Counted from the stretch's first letter, positions 14,620 through 23,469 are shown. The stretch: 39,620 bases of DNA from Prosthecobacter debontii (GCA_945861385.1 CAMAUI010000034.1:1-39620); one strand, 5' to 3'. The notes: generated by a model not told the origin, from the sequence alone. Translations and numbers: made by a program.

Positions 14620-17205
14620 GTGAACGCATTTCCCACGAACCTAGCCGTCGTCCCGATCCTCGTCGGGCCGTTGCAAGTGCTGCTCGCGATGCTCCCGGCG
14701 ATCCTGCTCGGCCTCGCGAGCGCGCTGCTCGCGCTGTTCAAGCCGCGCACCTTCATGCTCGCGCTGCGGATTTTGTGGCGGCTGAAACTCTCCGTCCTGA
14801 TCGCGCTGGCAGCCATCGGCGCCACGGTCCTTGGCGTGCGCGCCGTCTGGCGAGGCACCACCGGCACAGTCGGCAGTGCCGAGGCCGCCACGCGGGACTG
14901 GCCAGCCTTTCGCGGCGGCCCGCAACGCACCGGCGCGGTCGCGGGCAGTCCGTCGCCCGCCGCCGGCGGGATCAACTGGACCTTTTCCGACGCAAAAACT
15001 TTCCACTCCTCACCCGCCATCATCGGCAACCGGCTCTACGTGACCTCCGCGGAAGTCGGCGTCTTTTCCACGCGCGGCGCGATCTACTGCCTCGATGCCG
15101 ACACCGGCGGAGTCGTCTGGAAAACCGCGCCCGAGGGATTCCGCGCCACATTTTCCTCGCCCGCCGTTTCGGGAAAATACCTCGTCACCGGCGAGGGGCT
15201 GCACCAGACGCAGGACGGGCGGATCAGTTGCCTCGATGTCACGCGCGGCGGCGCGGTGCTGTGGAGCTACCGGACGAAAAGCCACGTCGAATCCACGGCG
15301 TGCATCGCCAGTGGGCGCGCGGTCATCGGCGCGGGCGACGACGGCTACTACTGCTTCCAGCTCGATCCGGATGCGCAGGGGAATCCGGTGCTGTTGTGGC
15401 ATCTTCCCGGCGACAAATATCCCGATGCCGAGAACGGCCCGGTCGAGCACGAAGGGCGCATCTATCTCGGGCTCGGAATCAAGGGCCAGGCGCTCGTCTG
15501 TGTGGATGCGGCGAGTGGCGGTGAACTCTGGCGGGTGGCCACACCGTTTCCCGTTTTCAGTCCGCCCGCCATTGCGCGTGGGAAAATCATTGTCGGCATG
15601 GGCAATGGTGATTTTGTCCACAGCGCGGATGAGTTGCTGGCAAAGCAGATCGAAACCAGTCGTGCGGCCGGGGCAGGCGAGGCGCAGCTCGCCGCGCTGG
15701 CGAAGGAATGGAAAACACACGGCGAGGTCTGGTGCATTGATCTCGCGACGCAGAAGGTGGAGTGGCGTTTCAAGACCGACCGCACCGTGCTCGGCGCGGT
15801 GGTCGCCGGCGACGACCGCATCTTTTTCGCCACTCGCGGCGGCACGGTTTACAGCGTGGGTTTCGATGGCAGGCAGATCGCCGCGTGGAATGCGCACGCC
15901 CCGTTGCTCGCCTCGCTCGCGCTCACCTCCTCGCGCGTTTACGCGGCGGCGGAAAACGGGCGGCTCTTTGTGCTGGACCGCCCCTCCTTGCAACCCGTGT
16001 GGGAGAGCGCACTCGGGCCGGCGGGGACACATCTGAGTTCGCCCGCCGTCGCGCGCGGTCGCGTCTATGTCGGCACGCCGGAGGATGGATTGCTCTGCCT
16101 TGGCAGGCCCGCGGACACGACGGCCGCGCCGCGGGAATTGTGGGCCGGCCATCTCGGCGGTGCCGGTGCTGGTGGGAATCCCGACAACGCCGCACTCCCC
16201 GAACGCGGCGCGGTGATCCCGGCCTGGCTGGCCATTCCGGGCGCTCCGATCCCAGCGATCACCGCTCCCGCAGCGGCGGTGCAAAACCGAATCTTCGTCC
16301 CGCTCGCCGGACCAGCGCAGCGCGGCATGGTCTGCCTCCGCACTGCCGACGCCACGCAGCAGTGGTTTTGCGAAACACCGCTCGGCGTGAGTTCCTCACC
16401 CGCCGCGTCCGCGAAGCACGTCGCGTTTGTCGAAGGAGCGAAAGGCAGCGCGGGCCGGCGGCTGCATTTTTTGGACGCCACCTCGGGCGCAAAATTGTGG
16501 TCGGCGGAAGTGGCGGCGGATGCACCTGGCGTTTGCTGTCTCACCGCGGATGCGGTGCTCGCGGAAGCTCAAGCCGGGCAGCTCACGAGTTACGATTTCA
16601 CCGGCAAAGTGCGCTGGCGCGCTTCGCATCAGTCGCAGTTCGCCGGCCCTCCCGCCCTTGCCGATGCGCTCATCATCGCCACCACCGCAGGGCCGGACAC
16701 CCTGCTCGCGCTGGACGACGCCAGCGGCCGCGGCCTCTGGCGCGTCGCAGTTGGCGATCCACCGCGCACCGGACCGATCACCCATCGCAAAACCATCCTC
16801 TTCGGCACACCTGCCGGCATCGCTGCGCACAGCATCCTCGATGGCAGGCGGCTCTGGCACGCGCCCGTTGGCGAAGTGAAAAGCGACCTCGTGCTCTGCG
16901 GTAATTTCGTGTCTGCGGTGAACGCCCTGGGTGAACTTGTGATCCTCGACGCCACAACCGGCGCAGTCCACGCGAAGCAAGCCGGTGCCACGCCGAACCT
17001 CCCGCCACTGCCCGCCCGCGATGCACTCCTTTACGCGACGCCGGGGGGACTGAACCGGTACGACCTCACGAGCAACGCCAGCGAACCGTGGCTGGCCACG
17101 CCCGATTTCGGCGCGACCACCTCGCCGCTCATCATGGCCGGATCGTCAGTCTGGTTCGCCACGGAAAAGCGCGGCCTCATCCGGGCAGGGAAGCCCACGC
17201 CATGA
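14620..17205 (+). CDS. Membrane-anchored PQQ-like beta-propeller protein
   Basis: An 861-residue protein. Two N-terminal hydrophobic segments (about residues 9-38, VPILVGPLQVLLAMLPAILL, and about 55-75, LSVLIALAAIGATVLGVRAV) anchor it. The exterior part opens DWPAFRGGPQRTGAVAG, like the propeller at 11501, then continues as repeated blades: IYCLDADTGGVVWKTAPEG, LVCVDAASGGELWRVATPF, VWCIDLATQKVEWRFKTD, FVLDRPSLQPVWESALG, HFLDATSGAKLWSAEVA and LALDDASGRGLWRVAVGD. The count suggests more than one propeller. The GTG at 14620 is chosen because it is the first plausible start after the REP element; in-frame starts further upstream would translate the repeat. The TGA overlaps the dikinase ATG at 17202 (ATGA), implying coupling of an envelope protein with a cytosolic phosphotransferase. 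Confidence 0.82.
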   Translation: MNAFPTNLAVVPILVGPLQVLLAMLPAILLGLASALLALFKPRTFMLALRILWRLKLSVLIALAAIGATVLGVRAVWRGTTGTVGSAEAATRDWPAFRGGPQRTGAVAGSPSPAAGGINWTFSDAKTFHSSPAIIGNRLYVTSAEVGVFSTRGAIYCLDADTGGVVWKTAPEGFRATFSSPAVSGKYLVTGEGLHQTQDGRISCLDVTRGGAVLWSYRTKSHVESTACIASGRAVIGAGDDGYYCFQLDPDAQGNPVLLWHLPGDKYPDAENGPVEHEGRIYLGLGIKGQALVCVDAASGGELWRVATPFPVFSPPAIARGKIIVGMGNGDFVHSADELLAKQIETSRAAGAGEAQLAALAKEWKTHGEVWCIDLATQKVEWRFKTDRTVLGAVVAGDDRIFFATRGGTVYSVGFDGRQIAAWNAHAPLLASLALTSSRVYAAAENGRLFVLDRPSLQPVWESALGPAGTHLSSPAVARGRVYVGTPEDGLLCLGRPADTTAAPRELWAGHLGGAGAGGNPDNAALPERGAVIPAWLAIPGAPIPAITAPAAAVQNRIFVPLAGPAQRGMVCLRTADATQQWFCETPLGVSSSPAASAKHVAFVEGAKGSAGRRLHFLDATSGAKLWSAEVAADAPGVCCLTADAVLAEAQAGQLTSYDFTGKVRWRASHQSQFAGPPALADALIIATTAGPDTLLALDDASGRGLWRVAVGDPPRTGPITHRKTILFGTPAGIAAHSILDGRRLWHAPVGEVKSDLVLCGNFVSAVNALGELVILDATTGAVHAKQAGATPNLPPLPARDALLYATPGGLNRYDLTSNASEPWLATPDFGATTSPLIMAGSSVWFATEKRGLIRAGKPTP

Positions 17206-19925
17206 GCACGCCACTCTGGGTTTACTCTTTCGACGACCCTCCACCTCCCGACGCGGACGCTGCCCGGACGCTGCTCGGCGGGAAGGGAGCGAGCCTCGCG
17301 GCGATGAGCCAGGCGGGGCTGCATGTCCCGTCAGGCTTCACGATCACGACCGACGCCTGCCGTCATTTTTATGAGCACGACGGCAAGTGGCCGGCGGAAC
17401 TCGAAGCGCAAATTCACGCGCACCTCGCGCGGCTGGAGGAAAAAACGGGCCGCCGTTTCGGCTCCGGCCGCGAGCCGCTGTTCGTATCCGTGCGCTCCGG
17501 CGCGGCTTCCTCGATGCCGGGAATGATGGACACCATCCTGAATTGCGGCATCCACCCCGGACTCGCCGCGGAAGTCGGCGACACGCCGCGGTTCTGGCGC
17601 GTCTGCGTGCAGTTCATCGAGACGTTCGCGAAAACTGTCACCGGCATTCCCTTCGCCGACGAATCCGCGGAGCCCAGCGCAGCGCGCGCACGACAATTGA
17701 TGGAGGAATTCTCCGCGCGCACAGGGCAGCCTTATCCCGACACGCCGCGCGCGATTCTCGCCGAGTGCATCAACGCCGTTTTCCGCTCCTGGAACAGCGA
17801 GCGCGCCATCGCGTATCGCAAACGCCACGACCTCCGCGGACTCAGCGGGACGGCGGTGAATGTGCAGGTCATGTTTCCTTCGCGCGTGTCGGGCATCGCC
17901 TTCACGCAGGATCCGAACAACCTCGCCGCGCAGCAGCTCGTCATCGAAAGCTCGTACGGGCTCGGGGAGACGGTGGTCTCGGGCGAGGTCACCCCGGACC
18001 GCTTTCTCGTGAAACGCGACGACTTCACAGCGATCCGGACTTTTCGCGGGAGCAAGGCCGGCGCGGTCGCAGCGCTCGGCGACACCGGCACGCACGATGC
18101 CGATGCGCTCACACTTTCGCCCGCGCAGCTCGCCGAACTCTGCTCGCTTTGCCTTGCCGTCGAGAAGCACTTCGGCCTGCCGATGGACATCGAGTGGGGC
18201 TGGGCGGGCGGAAAATTTGCGCTGCTCCAATCGCGCGGGATCCGCGGGCTGGACATCGCGCAGGATGCCGAGGTCGCGCGGGAGGAAACCGTGCTGCGCC
18301 TGCGCCAGCTCGCGGGCAATACGCGGCGCGTGTGGGTGACACACAATCTGCGCGAGACGTTGCGCGCACCGACGCCACTGACGTGGGACATCGTGCGCCG
18401 CTTCATGAGCGGCTCGGGGGGATACGGGCTCATGTACCAGGACTTTGGCTACCGCCCGTCTGCGGCAGTCTGCCACCACGGTTTCCTCGAATTGATCTGC
18501 GGACGCATCTACGCCGACCCGAAGCGGCTCGCGCAGCTTTTTTGGGACGGGCTGCCGATGAGCTACGACTTGGGGGCGATCCTGCGGGACAAAAGCGCGC
18601 TCGACCGTGCGCCGACCGTTTTCGACACCAGCCGCGTGGATGAAACGCTGCTTTTCAAACTACCCGGCGCGATCCGCGCGATGCTGCGTTCGTCCCGCCA
18701 ATTAAAGCGCCTGCGCAAGACGGCGAAGGCGCGCTTCGAGGACGATATCCTGCCGCCGTTTCTCGATTACGTGCGCGAAAAGCGTGTGGAGGATTTGAGC
18801 GGACGCGCGACAGCCGACGTGGTGCGCGAGGTCCACAGCCGCTGCGAGCGGGTGCTGAACGACTTCGGCAAGGAGTCGCTCAAGCCCGCATTTTTCGGAG
18901 GCCTCGCACTTGGGAGGCTACAGGCCTTGCTCGTACAGCTCATGGGCGAAGCCGAGGGCGCGCGCACTGCGAGCACGCTGACCATGGCGCTGGACAACGA
19001 TTCGACCTACGAGCAGGACGCGCTGCTTTACCGGGTCGCGAAAGGCGAGGCGACGCTCGACGAATTCCTCGCACGCAACGGCCACCGAGCCACGGGCGAG
19101 ATGGAACTCTCCGAACCGCGCTGGCGGGAGGATCCGTCGTATTTGCAAAACGTCGTCGCGCAGATCAGCCGCTCGACGGGACGAGCGATGCCGGAGATCC
19201 ACCGCGAGAACATGCGCAGGTTCGCGGAAGCCGCGAGCGCTTTGCCCGAGCGGCTGGCCAGCTTTGGCGGCAGCTCGTTCGCCGGGGAGATTGCGGAGTT
19301 GCTCGCCGAGGCGCGCGCGCTTTTGCCCTATCGCGAAACGGGCAAGCACTACCTGATGATGGGTTACGAACTGATCCGGCTCGCAGTGCTGGAACTCGCC
19401 CGGCGCTGGGGCGCCGGCAACGACATTTTTTTTCTGCACCTGCCCGAATTGGAACAGTTCGAGACGCGAAAACACGAGATCGAGGGCGAGATCGCCCGCC
19501 GCAAGGTTCGCTGGAAGTCCGCGCAGCGGCTGGAATTGCCGGACGTGATTGATTCCGGGGAGCTGAGCCATTTCGGGATGCCGCAAGTCTTTGCCAACGC
19601 CACCGAGTGGCAGGGCGATGCCGTCTCCGCAGGGGTCGCCACCGGCACGGCGAGGATCGTTTTCAATCCGCGCGAAGTCCCGGATCTCGGCAGCGATTAC
19701 GTGCTCGTCTGCCCATCCACCGACCCCGGCTGGACTCCGCTCTTCATCAACGCCCGCGCCCTGATCGTCGAGCGCGGTGGCGTCCTCTCCCACGGCGCGA
19801 TCGTCGCCCGCGACTTCGGCATCCCTGCCGTCGTCTGCCCGCACGCGACCGCTTTTCTCCGCTCCGGCGAGCGCATCCGCGTGGACGGCAACACGGGGAA
19901 AATCACGCGCATGGAATCCGCCTGA
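17202..19925 (+). CDS. PEP-synthase/rifampin-phosphotransferase-like dikinase, substrate unknown
   Basis: A 907-residue cytosolic protein. The N-terminal ATP-binding domain is close to pyruvate phosphate dikinase: LGGKGASLAAMSQAGLHVPS, SVRSGAASSMPGMMDTILNC (about 97) and SSYGLGETVVSGEVTPDRF. The middle (GSGGYGLMYQDFGYRPS, TGEMELSEPRWREDPSYL, GKHYLMMGYELIRLAVLE) looks like the acceptor-binding domain of rifampin phosphotransferase. The C-terminus is the mobile phosphohistidine domain, with His864 in GGVLSHGAIVARDFGIPAVV. The PEP/pyruvate TIM-barrel of PPDK and PEP synthase is absent. So ATP should phosphorylate His864 and the beta-phosphate should pass to an acceptor bound by the middle domain, as in Rph. 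The acceptor is unknown; resistance is only one option, and the envelope operon context argues for another role. The next gene starts 1 base after its stop. Confidence 0.85.
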   Translation: MSTPLWVYSFDDPPPPDADAARTLLGGKGASLAAMSQAGLHVPSGFTITTDACRHFYEHDGKWPAELEAQIHAHLARLEEKTGRRFGSGREPLFVSVRSGAASSMPGMMDTILNCGIHPGLAAEVGDTPRFWRVCVQFIETFAKTVTGIPFADESAEPSAARARQLMEEFSARTGQPYPDTPRAILAECINAVFRSWNSERAIAYRKRHDLRGLSGTAVNVQVMFPSRVSGIAFTQDPNNLAAQQLVIESSYGLGETVVSGEVTPDRFLVKRDDFTAIRTFRGSKAGAVAALGDTGTHDADALTLSPAQLAELCSLCLAVEKHFGLPMDIEWGWAGGKFALLQSRGIRGLDIAQDAEVAREETVLRLRQLAGNTRRVWVTHNLRETLRAPTPLTWDIVRRFMSGSGGYGLMYQDFGYRPSAAVCHHGFLELICGRIYADPKRLAQLFWDGLPMSYDLGAILRDKSALDRAPTVFDTSRVDETLLFKLPGAIRAMLRSSRQLKRLRKTAKARFEDDILPPFLDYVREKRVEDLSGRATADVVREVHSRCERVLNDFGKESLKPAFFGGLALGRLQALLVQLMGEAEGARTASTLTMALDNDSTYEQDALLYRVAKGEATLDEFLARNGHRATGEMELSEPRWREDPSYLQNVVAQISRSTGRAMPEIHRENMRRFAEAASALPERLASFGGSSFAGEIAELLAEARALLPYRETGKHYLMMGYELIRLAVLELARRWGAGNDIFFLHLPELEQFETRKHEIEGEIARRKVRWKSAQRLELPDVIDSGELSHFGMPQVFANATEWQGDAVSAGVATGTARIVFNPREVPDLGSDYVLVCPSTDPGWTPLFINARALIVERGGVLSHGAIVARDFGIPAVVCPHATAFLRSGERIRVDGNTGKITRMESA

Positions 19926-19926
19926 C

Positions 19927-20742
19927 ATGCTCTCCCAACTCAACCACTCCATCGTCGCTTTCATGGATCTGCTGCTCGGCTGGCTGCTGCGGTTCCCATC
20001 CGATGTGCAGCTTGTCTTCATCGCCATCCTCTCCGCCAGCGTCCTCACCGCCGTGCGATTCTGGACGAGCGACCAGGACTTGCTGCGCCGTTGCCGCGCT
20101 GACAAGGCGCGCCTGAAAGCACTCCTCCGCGAAGCGAAAACCCGCCGCGAAAAGGACGCCATCGCCCGCCACCGGACCACTCTCGGCATGGTTGCGATGA
20201 AGCAACTCCGCCAGGAAGGCCGTCCGCTGCTCGCCTCGCTGCTGCCGATCATCCTGCTCGCGACCTGGGCCCTGAACCGGCTCGAATTTCACCCGTTGAA
20301 AATCGGGGAGCCCGTTGAGTTCGCGGCGGATTTCCCCATCTCCGCCGTCGGCAGAATCGCGCACATCGTCCCGAGCGACGATCTCACCACCACGAGCGGA
20401 TGGATCCAGGAAATCACCGCCATCACCGATCAAGGCCCCGCGCGCGGGATCGCCATCTGGCGGCTCGCCGCCACGCCCGGCGCTGAATCGCGACAGCTTC
20501 GGATCCGCTTCGGCGCGGAGACATTCGACCACCCCTTCAGCGTTGGCGGCCGGACGTACGAAGCCTCCGCGCAAACCCACGGCGAACACTTGCTCTCGAC
20601 CGAATTAAAGCTCCGTCCTGTGCGGCTTTTCGGAGTTGTCCCGGGAGTTCCCGTGATTTTCTTCCCGGCGTGGCTCGTAGCGTACGTGCTCCTCACCATC
20701 CCGAGCGTGTATTTCTGCAAGAAGTTGCTCAGGATTTACTAA
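19927..20742 (+). CDS. Three-helix membrane protein resembling DUF106/EMC3 (Oxa1 superfamily)
   Basis: A 271-residue protein. Hydrophobic segments lie at about residues 28-45 (QLVFIAILSASVLTAVRF), about 98-115 (LLASLLPIILLATWALNR) and about 243-262 (VIFFPAWLVAYVLLTIPS). Between the first two is a charged helical hairpin (DQDLLRRCRADKARLKALLR, then KDAIARHRTTLGMVAMKQLR). A first helix, a cytosolic coiled coil and two later helices are the signature layout of DUF106/EMC3/TMCO1 proteins, the archaeal and eukaryotic relatives of YidC. A roughly 120-residue extracytoplasmic domain sits between helices two and three. The ATG is 1 base after the dikinase stop, so it closes the operon. It may help insert or fold envelope partners. 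The family call rests on layout, not on a diagnostic motif. Confidence 0.68.
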   Translation: MLSQLNHSIVAFMDLLLGWLLRFPSDVQLVFIAILSASVLTAVRFWTSDQDLLRRCRADKARLKALLREAKTRREKDAIARHRTTLGMVAMKQLRQEGRPLLASLLPIILLATWALNRLEFHPLKIGEPVEFAADFPISAVGRIAHIVPSDDLTTTSGWIQEITAITDQGPARGIAIWRLAATPGAESRQLRIRFGAETFDHPFSVGGRTYEASAQTHGEHLLSTELKLRPVRLFGVVPGVPVIFFPAWLVAYVLLTIPSVYFCKKLLRIY

Positions 20743-20750
20743 GCACCTGG

Positions 20751-20767
20751 GAACATGCGGGATGTTC
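20751..20767. promoter_or_regulatory. Perfect inverted repeat between two genes
   Basis: gaacat (20751-20756), a 5-base spacer and atgttc (20762-20767) lie 9 bases after the stop at 20742 and about 85 bases before the next start at 20853. It could be an operator for the downstream gene. There is no T-run, so an intrinsic terminator is unlikely. Confidence 0.35.
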
Positions 20768-20852
20768 TCTGCGTGGCGCAAACATTGCCGAGCAAATATT
20801 TTGACCGATGAGCCTTTGGCACCTACAAAAACACACATCCGACGTCTTTCCT

Positions 20853-21971
20853 ATGTTGCGTCCTGCTCTTCTCTCCTTGCTGATGTCCCTGGCTGCGGCA
20901 TCCCTCATTGCCCAGGAGGCTGATCCCATCCGTGAACATGTGACGAAAGTCGTCCGCGAGCACGATGCGATCGCGGCCAGCACCCACGCGCTGGTGACCA
21001 GCGAGATCGAAGCCAAGGTCAAAGCCACGGCGGCGACGGGTAATCTGGATGCGGTGAAAAAACTTGTCGCTGAAAAGAAGGCCTACGAGACCTCGGGTGC
21101 GATGCCTTCATGGATTTCCGGGGTTCCCGCGGTCAAGAATGCCCTCAAAGCCCTCGCAGAGACGGACGCCCGGCTTGATGCCGCATACCGGAATGCCGAA
21201 GTCGCCTACACGAAAGCCCTGAAGATTGATAAAGCGGAAGCGATCCGTGCCGAGCGACTGGAGGCGAAGCTTTCGCAAGTGACCATCACACCGGATGGGC
21301 CTGCCGCGAAGCCTGATGTCGCACCGCCGCCCAAGGCGGTCCCGGCGGAACGGAACTCCGCCATGGGGACGATTGATTTGATGGCCTCGATAGACGTGGA
21401 AAAGGATTCGGTGAACGGGCGTTGGTCCAAGGTTCAGGACGGCTTTCGGACCAACCTCGTCAGCGACCGCGGCTGGGGGTCGGGAATCCGCATTCGATAT
21501 GAACCGCCCGAGGAATACGATTTCATCATGGAATTCACGCGCAATGACGGGAATGACTCCATCTCGCAACTTTGCTGGGGATATGGTCACCGCTTTCGCT
21601 GGGCGATGGGGGGGTGGAACAACACCGCTTGCGCCATTGACGAAGTGAGGACCCAGAATTTCGGCGAAAACCCCACCAGCGTGAAAATGAAGCTGGAGAG
21701 CGGCAAGCGATACAAGTCCGTCGTCAAAGTCCGGAAGGGCCAGATTTCCTGCTATCTCGACGACAAACTGATCACCTCGCTGGAGACTGATTACAGCAAC
21801 CTCTCGTACAATGCATGGGGGTTTGATCCCGGCATCCTGGGCATTGCGAGTTGGAATTCCAGCTACACGGTGCACAAACTGGCCATCACGGAAATCACCG
21901 GCAGAGGCAAGCGGCTCGCCAGGCCCGTTTCGTCCAATCCATTCGGCAGGGTGCGCAGGTTCAAGTTCTGA
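20853..21971 (+). CDS. Secreted protein with C-terminal DUF1080/LamG-like domain
   Basis: A 372-residue protein. The signal peptide is MLRPALLSLLMSLAAASLIA, cut before QEADP. Residues of about 20-150 are helical and charged, with many Lys/Glu/Ala (REHVTKVVREHDAIAAS, AVKKLVAEKKAYE), likely a coiled coil. After a Pro-rich linker (about 155-170) comes a jelly-roll type domain: GRWSKVQDGFRTNLVSDRG, YEPPEEYDFIMEFTRNDGND, FRWAMGGWNNTACAIDEV and LGIASWNSSYTVHKLAITE. This arrangement is frequent in Planctomycetes/Verrucomicrobia secreted proteins and is related to DUF1080 concanavalin-like folds that bind or modify carbohydrate. The ATG at 20853 is chosen over one at 20808 because it starts the signal peptide. 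Substrate unknown; no catalytic residues are claimed. Confidence 0.8.
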   Translation: MLRPALLSLLMSLAAASLIAQEADPIREHVTKVVREHDAIAASTHALVTSEIEAKVKATAATGNLDAVKKLVAEKKAYETSGAMPSWISGVPAVKNALKALAETDARLDAAYRNAEVAYTKALKIDKAEAIRAERLEAKLSQVTITPDGPAAKPDVAPPPKAVPAERNSAMGTIDLMASIDVEKDSVNGRWSKVQDGFRTNLVSDRGWGSGIRIRYEPPEEYDFIMEFTRNDGNDSISQLCWGYGHRFRWAMGGWNNTACAIDEVRTQNFGENPTSVKMKLESGKRYKSVVKVRKGQISCYLDDKLITSLETDYSNLSYNAWGFDPGILGIASWNSSYTVHKLAITEITGRGKRLARPVSSNPFGRVRRFKF

Positions 21972-22119
21972 CCGTATCAAAGCCGGGTGCCGCGGGGCGT
22001 TTGAAGTGTGGTGCTGAACGGCGGATGAAAGCGGAGGTGGTGCATGAGGTCGCACCGCCATTCCGGAGGGATTGATGAATGCGAAAACCGCCGTCCGCTG
22101 GAAGATCTAGAAACGCACC

Positions 22120-22147
22120 TTGACACATGGGGCACCGCCGTTAGTTT
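22120..22147 (+). promoter_or_regulatory. Promoter of rpsT
   Basis: Perfect -35 ttgaca at 22120-22125, a 16-base spacer, and a -10-like tagttt at 22142-22147, about 25 bases before the rpsT ATG. It is the clearest plus-strand sigma-70-type promoter in the window. The -10 matches the consensus only partly. Confidence 0.6.
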
Positions 22148-22172
22148 CCGCGCTCCTTTTTCAAAGACATCC

Positions 22173-22436
22173 ATGGCCAACACAATTTCAGCAGCAAAAC
22201 GCGCCCGCCAAACCGTCGTCCGTACCGCCCGCAATCGCCGGGCGAAGGCGGCAATCAAGGGGGGCTTGAAGGAAATACGCACGGCAATCGCCGCGGGCAG
22301 GAAGGACGAGGCGAAAGCGCTGCTTTCAAAGGTGGTGAGCGGACTCGATAAAGCCGCGAAGAGCGGGCGTGTTCACAAGAACAAAGTCAACCGCCACAAG
22401 AGCAAACTCGCATTCCAGATCGCGGCGCTGAAGTAG
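22173..22436 (+). CDS. rpsT: 30S ribosomal protein S20
   Basis: An 87-residue, very basic protein, MANTISAAKRARQTVVRTAR, then RNRRAKAAIKGGLKEIRTAI and a C-terminal NKVNRHKSKLAFQIAALK. It has the length, the helical-bundle layout and the conserved N-terminal and C-terminal basic motifs of S20, which binds 16S rRNA in the small subunit body. It stands alone as usual, with its own promoter (ttgaca at 22120) and a terminator hairpin 25 bases after the TAA. The ATG at 22173 is the only sensible start. Neighbours on both sides are unrelated secreted proteins. Confidence 0.96.
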   Translation: MANTISAAKRARQTVVRTARNRRAKAAIKGGLKEIRTAIAAGRKDEAKALLSKVVSGLDKAAKSGRVHKNKVNRHKSKLAFQIAALK

Positions 22437-22461
22437 GCGCGGCCCGGTTTTCAACAAGAGG

Positions 22462-22490
22462 CGGCGTTCCATCGGGGATGCCGTTTTTTT
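22462..22490 (+). terminator. Rho-independent terminator of rpsT
   Basis: A GC-rich hairpin, cggcgttcc (22462-22470) with ggggatgccg (22474-22483) and one or two mismatches, followed by seven T residues (22484-22490), 25 bases after the rpsT stop. It has classic intrinsic terminator form. Confidence 0.75.
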
Positions 22491-22632
22491 GTACCGACGC
22501 GGCGGTGATCAAAGAAACGGCGATGCGAAAAGTACGGGGATGACAGGGGTTGTGCGGATTCAGGAAGATGCGCTCGCTTAAGGGCGATGCAGCACCATTC
22601 CCCGGACTGTGAGGGAGAACACCAGCCTGCGC

Positions 22633-23469
22633 CTATTGGCGTTGCAGGTGTTTTTCGAGAGCCTTCATGCATTCCTGAAACCCTGCGGATGCATACTGGC
22701 CGTCATGACCACCGGGACCTTCGTGATATGTGTGTTCGATCCCCAGCGCTTTCATTTGCTCGGAAAGTTTGCGGTTGTCGGGAAGCAGTTCATCGCGGAC
22801 CCCGCAGCCAAACCAGATCGTCATGCCAGTGCCCTTCGCGTTCTTCAAATGGGGTTCCAGTGAGCATCTGGCCCAGTTGTCGGAATGGTCTGCGTGAAGA
22901 CCGAGAACATGAGGAAGCTTCCAATCCGGCTTGGATCCCACGTAGCGCGTCAGATCGGGGCAGCCGTAAATGCTGCCGGCGGCGATGCAGGTTTTGGGAT
23001 TTTGAAACGCGAACAACAGCGCCCCATGGCCGCCGCTGCTGAAGCCCGTGATGGCACGACCTTCCCGCCTGGCGATCGTGCGGTAATTTTTGTCAATGTA
23101 GCCGATGAGTTCCTGCCCCAGAAATGTTCCAAACTGGAGCTTTGGGTCCATCGGGGAGTCGAAGTACCAGTCTGCGGGGAGTCCGAAATTGACGACGATC
23201 ACCTGTTTCTCATCGGCGAAATTTTGAATGAACGGTCTTTGGCCGATCGCGTTGTTGTAGAACAACCCCATTCCGTTTCCATACCAGCCATCGAGCACGT
23301 AAATCACGGGATAGCGCCTGTCCGCTTCTGTCTTGTAGGAGTCCGGAAACAGCACGGAAAAACTCACGTCACGCGCAAGGACAGCGCTTTTCATCGTGAC
23401 CTTGGCGGGCTCTGCCGCAGGGCACAGGCCCGTGAGCAACAGGCACAGTCCCGGCAAAAGCCACTTCAT
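22633..23469 (-). CDS. Exported esterase D/antigen 85-type alpha/beta hydrolase
   Basis: A 278-residue protein with a signal peptide (MKWLLPGLCLLLTGLCPAA). The fold markers of the esterase family are present: FPDSYKTEADRRYPVIYVLD, an early strand, GFSSGGHGALL with nucleophile Ser144 in GxSxG, Asp in GCGVRDELLPDNR, and His in EGPGGHDGQYA near the C-terminus. The triad is complete, so it is probably active on an ester or acyl substrate outside the cytoplasm; feruloyl, acetyl-xylan or trehalose-mycolyl-like activities all occur in the family. The ATG at 23469 is chosen over further upstream starts because it begins the signal peptide. It is followed on the same strand upstream by the squalene-cyclase-repeat protein, with a 300-base gap. 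Confidence 0.88.
   Translation of the reverse strand: MKWLLPGLCLLLTGLCPAAEPAKVTMKSAVLARDVSFSVLFPDSYKTEADRRYPVIYVLDGWYGNGMGLFYNNAIGQRPFIQNFADEKQVIVVNFGLPADWYFDSPMDPKLQFGTFLGQELIGYIDKNYRTIARREGRAITGFSSGGHGALLFAFQNPKTCIAAGSIYGCPDLTRYVGSKPDWKLPHVLGLHADHSDNWARCSLEPHLKNAKGTGMTIWFGCGVRDELLPDNRKLSEQMKALGIEHTYHEGPGGHDGQYASAGFQECMKALEKHLQRQ

Noticed and set aside
20751-20767. LexA-type SOS box
   Set aside because: The half-sites and the spacing do not match LexA boxes I know, and the downstream gene has no repair role.
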